NCBI GenBank assembly: GCA_905221605.1
Contig: CAJNDS010002431.1
Coordinates: 77,067-141,066 of the forward strand
Direction of reading: 5' to 3'
Source: Symbiodinium natans
Taxonomy: Eukaryota > Sar > Dinophyceae > Suessiales > Symbiodiniaceae
Length of the DNA: 64,000 nucleotides
In this document: positions 12,142-24,876 of the stretch, piece by piece
Layout of the letters: the number at the start of each line of letters is the position of its first letter
How positions within the stretch are numbered: the first letter of the stretch is position 1
The notes under the pieces: model-generated
What the model was told of the DNA's origin: nothing
The model's input: only the letters and a program-made list of their open reading frames with translations
Database searches by the model: none
Program-made: the position numbers and the translations under genes

Positions 12142-14128
12142 GTTCCCCTACATCAAGTAGGTTTCCCTTCTAGTTTAGGGTTTAGGGTTTAGGGTTTAGC
12201 GTTTAGGGTTTAGGGTTTAGGGCTACTACCCTTACATATCCTCAACTAGGCTTAATTCTCCTTAAACATCCTTAATTTTGGGGAGAACCTAGGGGGGCAG
12301 CATAGGAGGGGGGGGGGTGGGGAAGCCCTTGTTAGGAACCTTCGGGGTAATGCAGGGACTCTAAACCCTAAACCCTAAACCCTAAACCCTAAACCCTAAA
12401 CCCCAAACCCCAAACCCTAAACCCTAAACCCCTAAACCTGGGACTGGAGAAGGTATCTCTAGGGGTTGTATAGGGCAAGAAGATTACACGTCCCCTCTAG
12501 GGATCCGCTCCCTACATGCCTTAGTGCCTGACGCGGGTTTAGGGTTTAGGGTTTAGGGTTTAGGGTTTAGGGTTTAGGGTTTAGGGTTGTGCAGGGGTTT
12601 GGCGCGTTTAGAGTTGGGCTTAGGGTTTAGGGTCCAGGGTTTAGGGTTTAAATGAGGAGAATCAAACGCGACTTGAGAGTGCTTCCTGTAGGCCTGTGGT
12701 GCTACTGTAGGCCCCTTGTTTCTGAAGTTGTCCAAAAGTCAGTGACAGCTCAAGCCCTAAACCCAACACTCCTCAACCCTAAACCCTGAGCCGTTGCCCT
12801 AAACCCTACTTGGAAGCCCTTTTGACTCAGTAAGCAGGGTTATGGGGATTACGGAAGGTTTTCAGGGGGTACCAATGAAGCAGACTTGCTACGTCAAAGG
12901 TGCTTCAAGTAAGGGATTAGGAACATTAGAGGGGGCGGGGTGGTTTAGGGCTTAGAGTTCAGGGTAGGTTGAAGGAGCTTTGCGAGTGCGAGGTCCCAAA
13001 CTACATCCGACAGCTTTATATCCCTAAACCCTACTCTAGCCCCTGAACCCTAAACCCTAAACCCTGAGCCCTAAACCCTAAACCGCACAGACACTTGAGC
13101 CACATGGTGAACACGATCGCCCGCACCGACCAAGCGCAACAATGTCCCAGACCCCGGCTCCCTAGAATAGCCCTAAAACCCCCAGAACCCTCAACCCAGC
13201 CCACTAAACCCTATGTACCCTACAACCCCCTCTGAACCAGGGTTTAGGGTAGGGTTTCGGGTTTAGGGTTTAGGGTTGGGCCCTTAACTCTGCATAAACC
13301 ATGTCTAAACCCTCTAAACCGTAAACCATGAACCCCCTAGATCATACAAACCCTGTACAAACCCTTTAAGCCCTGCAGCTCTATACAAACTCCATATTAA
13401 TAAACCCTTGTTAAACTCTGCATAAGCCCTGTGAACCTCTAAACCCTCTAAATCCTAAACGCTCTCAACCCTAAACCCTAAACCCCAAACCTTAAACTCT
13501 CTAGACCCCAACCCCAAACCCTAAACCCTAAGCCATAGACCCTCGAGACCCTTTTCAGAGCCTCTGCCAGACCCTCGAGACTGCGAGGAACCCGCCCGGG
13601 CCGGGAGCCCTTGGTTTGGGGTTTAGGGTGTAGGGTTTTGGGTTTAGGGTTTAGGGTTTAGGGTTTAGGGTTTACTGTTTAGGGTTTAGGGTGTAGGGTT
13701 AAGCATTCAGGGGGTCTGATGATGGTGTTTGGGTTTGGGGTTTAGAGTCTGTGGGGTGGGTTGTCCGGCTAGGAGATTGGGGTCTAGTCGGGGTATTTGG
13801 GTTTGAGGTCTGGGGCTTGAGATTTTGAATTTGGGGTTTAGGGGTACCCTAAACACCAAACCCCAGACCCCAAACCCTAAACCCTAAACCCTAAACCCCA
13901 CGCTGCGCGACCTACCCAAATGTGCGATCCCTGAGGCTCCTGAGAGTGAAGCTTCGCGATATGGAGGACACGGGGCCTGGAGCGTGTAAGGGTCTAGGGT
14001 TTAGGGTTGTAGGGGTGTAGGGCTTTGGGGGTTTAGGGCTTTAGGATGTTATGGGTTTGAGGGTCTCGGGGTGTGAGGGTCTCGGGGTTTGAGGGTCTCG
14101 GGGTTTGAGGGTTTAAGGGGTTTTTAGG

Positions 14129-14231
14129 TTGGGATGTTCCCCTACGTATACTAGCAGTCCTGAATAAGGATTATACTAGGGGGTACTACGATCCCAATTC
14201 AGGACTGCTAACACAAGGGGGAACATCGCAA
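14129..14231. mobile_element. Hairpin element family A, copy 2
   Basis: Its termini are TTGGGATGTTCCCC and GGGGGAACATCGCAA, with inner arms CTAGCAGTCCTGAAT and ATTCAGGACTGCTAA. It is the same family as at 813-912. Confidence 0.85.
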
Positions 14232-14424
14232 GTTGCGGGGTTTTAGGGATTAGGGTTTTTTGGATTTTAGGGTTCTAGGGTTTTGGGGTTTGGGGGTTTC
14301 AGGGCTTTAAGGTTTAGGGTTTTAGGGTTTTAGCGTTTAGGTTTTTTTGGGTTCAGGGTTTAGTGTGACTGTACTTAGAGGGTGTGAAGCTTCTTTTTTC
14401 TTGGTTTAGGGTGTGGAGGATTTT

Positions 14425-15143
14425 GTATTTTGCGCATACGGCTTGGACTCAGAACGCGAGCTGGCTGATCTTTTGGCATCCGTTACGACCAGGCTTCCGT
14501 TTGAGACATGAAGGTTCCCAAACTCTAAACCCTCAACCCTCGCTTTAGGGTTAGGGTTTGCTTTAATCCCGAAACCCCGAAACCCTGATGAGGTCGAAAG
14601 CGCTCAGAGGGATCTGTGCAACTTGACGAGTACATAAAGAGGGTTTCGGGTTTAGGGTTTAGGGTTTGAGGCTGTTGGTATAGATATGGCCGTCAACCAG
14701 TTTGGGAATCCACGTCAACCATTCAAACGGAACCCTCACCATCGAGAAGCTACCTGCCACTTTTGGCATCGTCCCTGAGCTTTGGAATGGATTCAAATAC
14801 TGCCACTATGGCGAAGGACATCAGCGCTCGCCACAGAGCAGGACGTTATCTTCCTGCTGGCCAGTCTAGAGTGACTGCAAGCAATGCAGAAACAGACGGT
14901 TTGTCCGAAAGTCTGCTGGCGGCTGTTTCTGCTTGGCCAGCGCTGATTAACTTTACACACATCTGTGATTGGATCTGGCTCAATTATTTTGATGCTGAAT
15001 ATGCCCTCGAGATCAATCCGATGCTGAGCAACATCAGGTATGACGCAAGTGGTACATCTTGTGGAAATGCAAACGTGATGTGTTTGCAGATGCGCAAGAG
15101 TAGAGGGGATGGGGTGGGGGGTAGGCTTAGGCTTTTGATTTAG
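14425..15143 (+). other. Non-repetitive island with coding-like reading frames, unassigned
   Basis: Three stretches read on +: about 14425-14505 (YGLDSERELADLLASVTTR, then a stop), about 14589-14639 (DEVESAQRDLCNLTST, then stop), and a 126-codon ORF at 14763-15143 starting MASSLSFGMDSNT. An overlapping frame from about 14671 reads AVGIDMAVNQFGNPRQPF. The last 460 bases are nearly free of telomeric repeat, which is unusual here. It could be the 3' end or 3' UTR of the upstream gene, or a separate small gene. I recognise no family, and the usual CCCTAAA / TTTAGGG exon flanks are not arranged to decide it. Confidence 0.3.
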
Positions 15144-15562
15144 AATTTTGTTTTGAGGGGGGGTAGGCCTAGGGTCAGGGTTTCGGGATTAGGAGTGAAG
15201 TTCCAGCTCTATGCAGCGAAGGGTTCCCTGTGCTTCTCTCCTAGTAATCGAGGAGCTCTGAACCCTAAACCCTAAACCCTAAACCCTAAACCCTAAACCC
15301 TAAACCCTAAACCCTAAACCCTAAACCCTAAACCCTAAACCCTAAACCCTAAACCCTAAACCCTAAACCTCAACCCTAAACCCTTCGAGTTCATAGGGGA
15401 GACCTCGAAAAGCAGTCAGGACGGAACCTTCGTGGCGAAGGGTTCTGACAAGGCCCGTGGTCAAATTCTTGCATCATGGGTTCGCCTTCTAGCCCCCTCT
15501 TTTCTAACCCCACCCCCCCCCCCCCCCTAAACCCTTAAACCCTAAACCCCCCAAAACCCCCA

Positions 15563-15710
15563 TACATATTTCAGGCTATTTAGGGCCAACTGACGCCTAA
15601 CTAAGGTTGCTTAAGGCGGGGGGGGGGGGGGGGACATATTTCAGGCTATTTAGGGCCAACTGACGCCTAACTAAGGTTGCTTAAGGCGGGGGGGGGGGGG
15701 GGGGGGGGGG
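15563..15710. repeat. Tandem pair of about 70-bp units ending in poly-G
   Basis: The sequence ACATATTTCAGGCTATTTAG...GGTTGCTTAAGGC followed by a G run occurs twice in direct tandem (15564-15633 and about 15635-15710). The end of the second unit is also where the post-gap sequence restarts at 21501. Confidence 0.9.
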
Positions 15711-17819
15711 TTGGGGAACCCGTGTTTGCACGTCTTGGCGTCTACTAAAGGATCTTTGGGTTCAGGGTTTAGGGTTTGGGGTTTCAGGGTGGGTTTGATT
15801 AGGGTTTAGGAGTTTTAGGGTTCGGGGGTGGGTTTGATCCAGGGTTTAGGGTTTAGGGTGTAGGCGTTGAAGAGGGTTCAGGGCTTAGGGTTTAGGTTTA
15901 GGGTTTAGGCTTCGTTTGGGTTTGGGGTTAGTCAGACTTAGGGCGTCCTGGAGGCTTTTGGCCGGATTGGGGTCTGGAGGCGTCGCATTGAGCCTTCACC
16001 CCAAACCCACGCAGAGGGTTTTTAGGGCTTTGGGCAGTTACCTTAAGAGCACAAAAACCCGCCGCTTTTTGTAGGTTCTTACTATAAAACCCCTTATGGC
16101 AGTTATGGCATTCTTAGGTCTCCCTATAAAAAGTAGACACGGGTCCTGAAGGTAGGGGTTAGGAGACTTCAGAATTTTGAGCTTCGAGTTCGGGATGTAG
16201 GCTGTCGAGGTCGGAGTTTTGGGTTTTTGTGTTGAGGTAAACCCTAAGCCCCTACACCCTAAATAGGGTTCAGGGAGCAGGCTCGAAGGTGGAGGGTTCG
16301 GGGCTTAGGGTTTAGGGCACTAGGCTGGTCCATGAGGATGTATATCAGCAAGCAAACCCCTAAACCCTAAACCCTAAACCCTGGTTGTTGCCGGGCTAAC
16401 CCGCCCTTGTGCATGCCGAGATCATCCAGCCCCCTGGGCCGTAGGCCTTCATCTTTGCTTCTAGCCCTGACCCCAGTTTTCTAAACCCTATTCGGGTTTG
16501 GGCCTTAGAGTTTGCAGGGTAGGGTTTAGGTTTCAGAAAAGGTTTACGGTTTAGGGTTTAGGGTTTAGGGTTTAGTTAGGGTTTAGGGTTTAGGGTTTAG
16601 GGTTTTGGGTTTTGGGTTTTGGGTTTTGGGTTTTGGGTTTTAGGGTCTAGGGTTTAGGGTAGAGGGTTAGGGTTGAGGGTTGAAGGTTTAGGGCCCCTTC
16701 TCCGAAGCTTTGCGGCCAGGGGAAAGGAAAAGCCCTGGCCTTAGATGCTGTGGCGGCATCCTTCTGCAAAAAACTCATTCGGGCGCTCACTCCGCGATTT
16801 CAATCAGGGTTAGGGTCTAGGGTTTAGGGTTTAGGGTTTAGGGTTTAGGGTTTACGGTTTAGGGTTTAGTGTTTAGTGTTTAGGGGTTAGGGCTTACAAG
16901 GTTCGGGTTAGCGTGTCGGGGGATTTTTGTTCTGGGCTGTATAGGGGGTTGATCTGAACCATGTTCCCTCTTGCACGTTTTCGGGAGTATATCAGAGTAG
17001 CGACCCGGAAAGAGACCATAATTTTGGAACACGTCTCATTCGAGGTTTGTACATGAAGGCTTTCAGGGCTCCATGTGATCCCTTGTGGTCAGCTTGCACC
17101 ATCACTACATCCCAGAGTCTGGGCAAGTTGAAAAACACCCACCAGCTCTCAAGAAACACGACTTGCTTCATTTCTTGCGATGCTGCGCCTGCGCAGCCCG
17201 ATCATTCGTGTTCATGACTTTACAGCTTGAAGACTAGAACCTCAGCCTGTAACAATGAATCCTAAACCCAGGGTTTAGGGTTAGGGGTTAATGTCGTATC
17301 CTGATTAGTCTGGACCCCTCCAATAATGAAAAGTTTTCCAAAAATTATTCAGGAGACAAAAATTCGATTGCCCCCCCACAATAAAGTAAAGTTTTTCGGG
17401 CATGGGTTTCGGAAGAGAGAAAAAAAGAGAACAAGATGATGAAGAAAAGAGCAAACGAAGAGCAGCTTCAAGTCGGAGTTCTGCTGAGCTCATCTGAGCT
17501 TACCTGAGCTTAATTACCTAAGAGGAGAGGGAGAGGAAGAGGAGAGGGAAGAGGAGCGAAGAGGAAATGAAGAGGAGCCGGTGGGGGGGGGGCCCGGGGC
17601 CGAAAATTAGTTTGGGGGGGTCCCTTTTTTTGGTGACACTATTGCGGGGGTGGATTTAGTTTGGGGGGGGGGGGGGGGGGTGTGCAGCTTAAATAGGGTC
17701 TATTTGGAAGCTGGGATTCGTATTTACAAGAGGAAAACAGGCCCCAAAACGCATACTTATTTACAAGAGCCATCTTCCAAAAAGACCCTATTTTAGGTCC
17801 TGTAGGGTTGCACAGATAG

Positions 17820-18360
17820 AATTTAATTAATTAAATTCAATTAATTAATGTATTTCCAAAGGGGGACTGAAATTAATTTGAATTAATTGAATTAATTGAA
17901 TTAGTTGAATTAATTGAACCCCCCCTTTGGAAATAAATGAATTAATTGAATTAATTGAATTAATTGAATTAATTGAATTAATTGAATTAATTGAATTAAT
18001 TGAATTAATTGGAATTAATTCAATTAATTCAATTAATTCCACCTCCCCTTTGTAAATAAATGAATTAATTGAATTAATTGAATTAGTTGAATTATTTCGA
18101 TTAATTCAATTAATTCAATTAATTCATTTATTTCCAAATGGGGGGGATTCCCCAGCCCCCACCCCTCCCCCCCTTTGGAAATAAATGAATTAATTGAATT
18201 AATTGAATTAATTGAATTAATTGAATTAATTGAATTAATTCAATTAATTCAATTAATTCAATTAATTCATTTATTTCCAAAGGGGGGGTGGAATTAATTG
18301 AATTAATTTAATTAATTGAATTAATTCAATTAATTCAATTAATTCAATTATTTCCAAATG
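17820..18360. repeat. AT-rich 9-bp satellite (GAATTAATT), left copy, part 1
   Basis: Tandem GAATTAATT units switch orientation repeatedly and are punctuated by TTTATTTCCAAA(T)GGGGG... spacers. They read as repeated ELI or QLI in several frames, which is an artefact. Confidence 0.95.
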
Positions 18361-18387
18361 GGGGGGATTCCCCAGACCCCACCCCCC

Positions 18388-19098
18388 CAGCTCGATTTGG
18401 CCAAATTTTGCCCGGAGGCTGCCCGGCAAAATTTGGCCAAATCGAGCCGCGCCTTTCTGGAGGCCCGAAATTATTTAAACTATCGCGGCTCGATTTGGCC
18501 AAATTTTGCCGGGCAGCCTCCGGGCAAAATTTGGCCAAATCGAGCCACGCATTTCTCATCGCATACGAAGGGCTGCCCGATTTGGCCAAATTTTGGCCGG
18601 AAGCTGCCCGGCAAAATTTGGCCAAATCGAGCCGCGATAGTTACAAATTTCGGGCCTTCAGAAAGGCGCGGCTCGATTTGGCCAAATTTTGCCCGGAGGC
18701 TGCCCGGCAAAATTTGGCCAAATCGAGCCGCGCATTTCTCATCGCGTTCGACGATCAGCCCGATTTGGCCAAATTTTGCCCGCAGACTGCCCGGCAAAAT
18801 CTGGCCAAATCGAGCCGCGCCTTTCTGGAGGCCCGAAATTATTTAAACTATCGCGGCTCGATTTGGCCAAATTTTGCCGGGCAGTCTGCGGGCAAAATTT
18901 GGCCAAATCGGGCTGCTCGTCGTACGCGCTGAGAAATGCGCGGCTCGATTTGGCCAAATTTTGCCGGGCAGCCTCCGGGCAAAATTTGGGCAAATCGAGC
19001 CGCGCATTTCTCATGGCATACGAAGAGCAGCCCGATTTGGCCAAATTTTGCCCGCAGGCTGCCCGGCAAAATTTGGCCAAATCGAGCCGCGATAGTTT
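18388..19098. repeat. Palindromic satellite (GGCTCGATTTGGCCAAATTT type), left copy
   Basis: Repeated palindromic units read CTCGATTTGGCCAAATTTTG, then a GCCCGGAGGCTGCCCGGC core, then the complementary arm. Units are about 70 bp and separated by short spacers such as GCGCATTTCTCATCGC. All overlapping ORFs on both strands are repeat readings. Confidence 0.95.
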
Positions 19099-19104
19099 AA
19101 ATAA

Positions 19105-19335
19105 TTTCGTTCAATTAGTCCATTCATTTCCAAATGGGGGGGATTCCCCAGCCCCCACCCCCCCCCCCTTTGGAAATAAATGAATTAATTGAATTAATTC
19201 AATTAATTCAATTAATTCAATTAATTCAATTAATTCATTTATTTCCAAAGGGGAGGTGGAATTAATTGAATTAATTGAATTAATTCAATTATTTCAATTA
19301 ATTCAATTAATTCATTTATTTCCAAATGGGGGGTG
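19105..19335. repeat. AT-rich 9-bp satellite, left copy, part 2
   Basis: This is the same GAATTAATT unit with inverted blocks and CCAAATGGGGG / CCCCCTTTGG spacers. It directly follows the palindromic array. Confidence 0.95.
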
Positions 19336-19354
19336 GGGGCTGGGGCATCCTCCT

Positions 19355-19705
19355 CCCAAACCACGAGCCCGGGCCTCCCCCCAATACTAAATCACGAGCC
19401 CGGGGCCTCCCCCCAATACTAAATTACGAGCCCGGGCCTTCCCGCAATACTAAATCACGAGCCCGGGCCTCCCCCCAATACTAAATCACGAGCCCGGGCT
19501 AAATCACGAGCCCGCGCCTCCAAATTACGAGGCCGGGCCTCCCCCCAATACTAAATCACGAGCCCGGGCCTCCCCCCAATACTAAATCACGAGCCCGGGC
19601 CTCCCGCAATACTAAATCACGAGCCCGGGCCTCCCCCCAATACTCTTTTGCGAGCCCGGGCCTCCTCCCAATACTAAATCACGAGCCCTCCTCCCCCCAA
19701 TACTA
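19355..19705. repeat. 31-bp satellite (AATACTAAATCACGAGCCCG type), left copy
   Basis: About eleven tandem units of AATACTAAATCACGAGCCCG followed by GGCCTCCCCCC, with some shortened or variant units (for example at 19500-19540). Confidence 0.95.
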
Positions 19706-21400
19706 GGGCACAGTTTTTGCTCCAAAAAGTGACGTCGCAAGCCCTGGTCCCTAAGATTTTGAGCTCATTTCTTGCCCCAAAGAGTAACATCGCAAGCCCT
19801 GGTCCCTAAGATTTCGGGCTCATTTCTTGCCCCAAAGAGTAACATCGCAAGCCCTGGTCCCTATTATTTGGGGCCCAGTTTTTGCTCCAAAGAGTCAAAT
19901 CGCAAGCCCTGGTCCCTAAGATTTTGGACTCAGTTTTTTGCTCCAAAGCAAGCCCTGGTCCTTAAGATTTTGGGCTCATTTCTTGCTCCTAAGAGTCAAA
20001 TCGCAAGCCCTGGTCCCGAAGATTTCGGGTTCAATTTTTGCTCCACAGAGTCAAACCGCAAGCCCTGGTCCCTAAGATTTGGGGCACAGTTTTTGCTCCA
20101 AAGGGTCAAATCGCAAGCCCTGCTCCCTAAGATTTTGGGCTCATTTTTTGCCCAAAAGAGTGACATCGCAAGCCCTGGTCCCTAAGATCTTGGGCCCAGT
20201 TGCTCCAAAGAGTCAAATCGCAAGCCCTGGTCCCTAAGATTTTGGGCCCAGTTTTTGCTCCAAAGGGTCCAATCGCAAGCCCTGGTCCCTAAGATTTTGG
20301 GTTCAATCTTTGCTCCAAAGAGTAACATCGCAAGCCCTGGTCCCTAAGATTTGGGGCCCAGTTTTTGCTCCGAAGAGTCAAATCGCAAGCCCTGGTCCCT
20401 AAGATTTTGGGTTCAATTTTTGCTCCAAAGAGTGAAATCGCAAGCTCTGGTCCCTAAGATTGGGGGCCCAGTTTTTGCTCCAAAGAGTGACATCGCAAGT
20501 CCTGGTCCCTAAGATTTTGGGTTCAATTTTTGCTCCAAAGAGTGACATCGCAAGCCCTGGCCCCTAAGATTTGGGGCCCAGTTTTTGCTCCAAAGAGTAA
20601 CATCGCAAGCCCTGGTCCCTAAGATTTTGGGCACAGTTTTTGCTCCAAAGAGTCAAATCGCAAGCCCTCGTCCCTAAGATTTGGGGCCCAGTTTTTGCTC
20701 CAAAGAGTGACATCGCAAGTCCTGGTCCCTAAGATTTTGGGTTCAATTTTTGCTCCAAAGAGTGACATCGCAAGCCCTGGTCCTTAAGATTTTGGGTTCG
20801 TTTTTTGCTCCATAGAGTGACATCGCAAGCCCTGGTCCCTAAGATTTGGGGCCCAGTTTTTGCTCCAAAGAGTCAAATCGCAAGCCCTGGTCCCTAAGAT
20901 TTTGGGTTCATTTTTTGCTCCAAAGAGTGACATCGCATGCCCTGGTCCCTAAGATCTTGGGCCCAGTTTTTGCTCCAAAGAGTCAAATCGCAAGCCCTGG
21001 TCCCTAAGATTTTGGGTTCAATTTTTGCTCCAAAGAGTCAAATCGCAGGCCCTGGTCCCTAAGATTTTGCATGCATTGTTGCTCCAAAGAGTGACATCGC
21101 AAGCCCTGGTCCCTAAGATCTTGGGCCCAGTTTTTGCTCCGAAGAGTCAAATCGCAAGCCCTGGTCCCTAAGATTTTGGGCTCAATTTTTGCTCCAAAGA
21201 GTCAAATCGCAAGCCCTGGTCCCTAAGATTTGGGGCCCAGTTTTTGCTCCAAAGAGTCAAATCGCAAGCCCTGGTCCCTAAGATTTTGGGTTTATTTTTT
21301 GCTCCAAAGAGTGACATCGCAAGCCCTTGTCCCTAAGATTTTGGGCCCAGTTTTTGCTCCAAAAAGTCAAATCGCAAGCCCTGGTCCCTAAGACTTTGGG
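19706..21400. repeat. 55-bp satellite (GCAAGCCCTGGTCCCTAAGA type), left copy, cut by the gap
   Basis: Tandem units contain GTCCCTAAGATTTTGGGCCC, AGTTTTTGCTCCAAAGAGTC and AAATCGCAAGCCCTG. Two subtypes differ at GGGTTCAATTTTT against GGGCCCAGTTTTT and at GTGACATCGC against GTCAAATCGC, and they alternate in places. Confidence 0.97.
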
Positions 21401-21500
21401 NNNNNNNNNNNNNNNNNNNNNNNNNNNNNNNNNNNNNNNNNNNNNNNNNNNNNNNNNNNNNNNNNNNNNNNNNNNNNNNNNNNNNNNNNNNNNNNNNNNN
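21401..21500. other. Assembly gap (100 N)
   Basis: Exactly 100 N follow a 55-bp satellite unit that breaks off at 21400. The length looks like a conventional placeholder, so true spacing and contig order here are not established. Confidence 0.99.
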
Positions 21501-23654
21501 CTAACTAAGGTTGCTTAAGGGGGGGGGGGGGGGGGGGGGTTGGGGAACCCGTGTTTGCACGTCTTGGCGTCTACTAAAGGATCTTTGGGTTCAGGGTTTA
21601 GGGTTTGGGGTTTCAGGGTGGGTTTGATTAGGGTTTAGGAGTTTTAGGGTTCGGGGGTGGGTTTGATCCAGGGTTTAGGGTTTAGGGTGTAGGCGTTGAA
21701 GAGGGTTCAGGGCTTAGGGTTTAGGTTTAGGGTTTAGGCTTCGTTTGGGTTTGGGGTTAGTCAGACTTAGGGCGTCCTGGAGGCTTTTGGCCGGATTGGG
21801 GTCTGGAGGCGTCGCATTGAGCCTTCACCCCAAACCCACGCAGAGGGTTTTTAGGGCTTTGGGCAGTTACCTTAAGAGCACAAAAACCCGCCGCTTTTTG
21901 TAGGTTCTTACTATAAAACCCCTTATGGCAGTTATGGCATTCTTAGGTCTCCCTATAAAAAGTAGACACGGGTCCTGAAGGTAGGGGTTAGGAGACTTCA
22001 GAATTTTGAGCTTCGAGTTCGGGATGTAGGCTGTCGAGGTCGGAGTTTTGGGTTTTTGTGTTGAGGTAAACCCTAAGCCCCTACACCCTAAATAGGGTTC
22101 AGGGAGCAGGCTCGAAGGTGGAGGGTTCGGGGCTTAGGGTTTAGGGCACTAGGCTGGTCCATGAGGATGTATATCAGCAAGCAAACCCCTAAACCCTAAA
22201 CCCTAAACCCTGGTTGTTGCCGGGCTAACCCGCCCTTGTGCATGCCGAGATCATCCAGCCCCCTGGGCCGTAGGCCTTCATCTTTGCTTCTAGCCCTGAC
22301 CCCAGTTTTCTAAACCCTATTCGGGTTTGGGCCTTAGAGTTTGCAGGGTAGGGTTTAGGTTTCAGAAAAGGTTTACGGTTTAGGGTTTAGGGTTTAGGGT
22401 TTAGTTAGGGTTTAGGGTTTAGGGTTTAGGGTTTTGGGTTTTGGGTTTTGGGTTTTGGGTTTTGGGTTTTAGGGTCTAGGGTTTAGGGTAGAGGGTTAGG
22501 GTTGAGGGTTGAAGGTTTAGGGCCCCTTCTCCGAAGCTTTGCGGCCAGGGGAAAGGAAAAGCCCTGGCCTTAGATGCTGTGGCGGCATCCTTCTGCAAAA
22601 AACTCATTCGGGCGCTCACTCCGCGATTTCAATCAGGGTTAGGGTCTAGGGTTTAGGGTTTAGGGTTTAGGGTTTAGGGTTTACGGTTTAGGGTTTAGTG
22701 TTTAGTGTTTAGGGGTTAGGGCTTACAAGGTTCGGGTTAGCGTGTCGGGGGATTTTTGTTCTGGGCTGTATAGGGGGTTGATCTGAACCATGTTCCCTCT
22801 TGCACGTTTTCGGGAGTATATCAGAGTAGCGACCCGGAAAGAGACCATAATTTTGGAACACGTCTCATTCGAGGTTTGTACATGAAGGCTTTCAGGGCTC
22901 CATGTGATCCCTTGTGGTCAGCTTGCACCATCACTACATCCCAGAGTCTGGGCAAGTTGAAAAACACCCACCAGCTCTCAAGAAACACGACTTGCTTCAT
23001 TTCTTGCGATGCTGCGCCTGCGCAGCCCGATCATTCGTGTTCATGACTTTACAGCTTGAAGACTAGAACCTCAGCCTGTAACAATGAATCCTAAACCCAG
23101 GGTTTAGGGTTAGGGGTTAATGTCGTATCCTGATTAGTCTGGACCCCTCCAATAATGAAAAGTTTTCCAAAAATTATTCAGGAGACAAAAATTCGATTGC
23201 CCCCCCACAATAAAGTAAAGTTTTTCGGGCATGGGTTTCGGAAGAGAGAAAAAAAGAGAACAAGATGATGAAGAAAAGAGCAAACGAAGAGCAGCTTCAA
23301 GTCGGAGTTCTGCTGAGCTCATCTGAGCTTACCTGAGCTTAATTACCTAAGAGGAGAGGGAGAGGAAGAGGAGAGGGAAGAGGAGCGAAGAGGAAATGAA
23401 GAGGAGCCGGTGGGGGGGGGGCCCGGGGCCGAAAATTAGTTTGGGGGGGTCCCTTTTTTTGGTGACACTATTGCGGGGGTGGATTTAGTTTGGGGGGGGG
23501 GGGTGGGGTGCAGCTTAAATAGGGTCTATTTGGAAGCTGGGAATCGTATTTACAAGAGGAAAACAGGCCCCAAATCGTATACTTATTCACAAGAGCCATG
23601 TTCCAAATAGACCCTATTTTAGGTCCTGTAGGGTTGCACAGACAGAATTTAATT

Positions 23655-24250
23655 CATTAAATTCCTTAATTTCCACTTTCCCCCTGGAATTTAATGAATT
23701 TAATCAATTAATTCAATTAATTCATTTATTTCCAAAGGGGGGGGGTGGAATTAATTGAATTAGTTGAATTAGTTGAATTAATTGAATTAATTGAACCCCC
23801 CCCCCCTTTGGAAATAAATGAATTAATTGAATTAATTGAATTAATTGAATAAATTGAAGTAATTGAATTAATTGGAATTACTTCAATTAATTCAATTAAT
23901 TCCACCTCCCCTTTGGAAATAAATGAATTAATTGAATTAATTGAATTAGTTGAATTATTTCGATTAATTCAATTAATTCAATTAATTCAATTAATTCATT
24001 TATTTCCAAATGGGGGGGATTCCTCAGCCCCCACCCCTCCCCCCCCTTTGGAAATAAATGAATTAATTGAATTAATTGAATTAATTCAATTAATTCAATT
24101 AATTCAATTAATTCAATTAATTCAATTAATTCAATTAATTCATTTATTTCCAAAGGGGGGGTGGAATTAATTGAATTAATTTAATTAATTGAATTAATTC
24201 AATTAATTCAATTAATTCAATTAATTCAATCAATTCATTTATTTCCAAAT
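23655..24250. repeat. AT-rich 9-bp satellite, right copy, part 1
   Basis: It corresponds to 17820-18360 with different copy numbers and orientation-switch points. Confidence 0.95.
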
Positions 24251-24281
24251 GGGGGGATTCCCCAGACCCCACCCCCCAGCT

Positions 24282-24876
24282 CGATTTGGCCAAATTTTGC
24301 CCGGAGGCTGCCCGGCAAAATTTGGCCAAATCGAGCCGCGCCTTTCTGGAGGCCCGAAATTATTTAAACTATCGCGGCTCGATTTGGCCAAATTTTGCCG
24401 GGAAGTCTGCGGGCAAAATTTGGCCAAATCGAGCCACGCATTTCTCATCGCATACGAAGGGCAGCCCGATTTGGCCAAATTTTGCCCGGAAGCTGCCCGG
24501 CAAAATTTGGCCAAATCGAGCCGCGATAGTTCAAAAATTTCGGGCCTTCAGAAAGGCGCGGCTCGATTTGGCCAAATTTTGCCCGGAGGCTGCCCGGCAA
24601 AATTTGGCCAAATCGAGCCGCGCATTTCTCATCGCGTTCGACGAGCAGCCCGATTTGGCCAAATTTTGCCCGCAGACTGCCCGGCAAAATCTGGCCAAAT
24701 CGAGCCGCGCCTTTCTGGAGGCCCGAATTTATTTAAACTATCGCGGCTCGGTTTGGCCAAATTTTGCCGGGAAGTCTGCGGGCAAAATTTGGCCAAATCG
24801 GGCTGCTCGTCGTACGCGCTGAGAAATGCGCGGCTCGATTTGGCCAAATTTTGCCGGGCAGCCTCCGGGCAAAATA
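24282..24876. repeat. Palindromic GGCTCGATTTGGCC satellite, right copy
   Basis: It corresponds to 18388-19098 but ends abruptly within a unit (GGGCAAAATATGAATTAATT) where the AT-rich satellite begins, so it is shorter than the left copy by about one and a half units. Confidence 0.95.

Larger units (their letters stand above)
15664..21400. repeat. Left copy of a roughly 5.8-kb near-identical duplication
   Basis: From CTAACTAAGGTTGC at about 15670 onward, this segment recurs after the gap at a constant offset of 5829 bases (for example 15711 against 21540, and 17305 against 23134). I saw no difference in the roughly 1.9 kb of unique sequence to about 17.65 kb. Beyond that, differences accumulate in the satellite arrays (offset about 5907 at 19772/25679). 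The copy stops inside the 55-bp satellite at the run of N. Confidence 0.9.

Noticed and set aside
17305-17493. 62-codon antisense ORF repeated at 23134-23322
   Set aside because: Its presence twice is explained by the 5.8-kb duplication. It lies in the subterminal part of the TTAA-bounded structure and is serine/leucine-rich, with no transposase motif.
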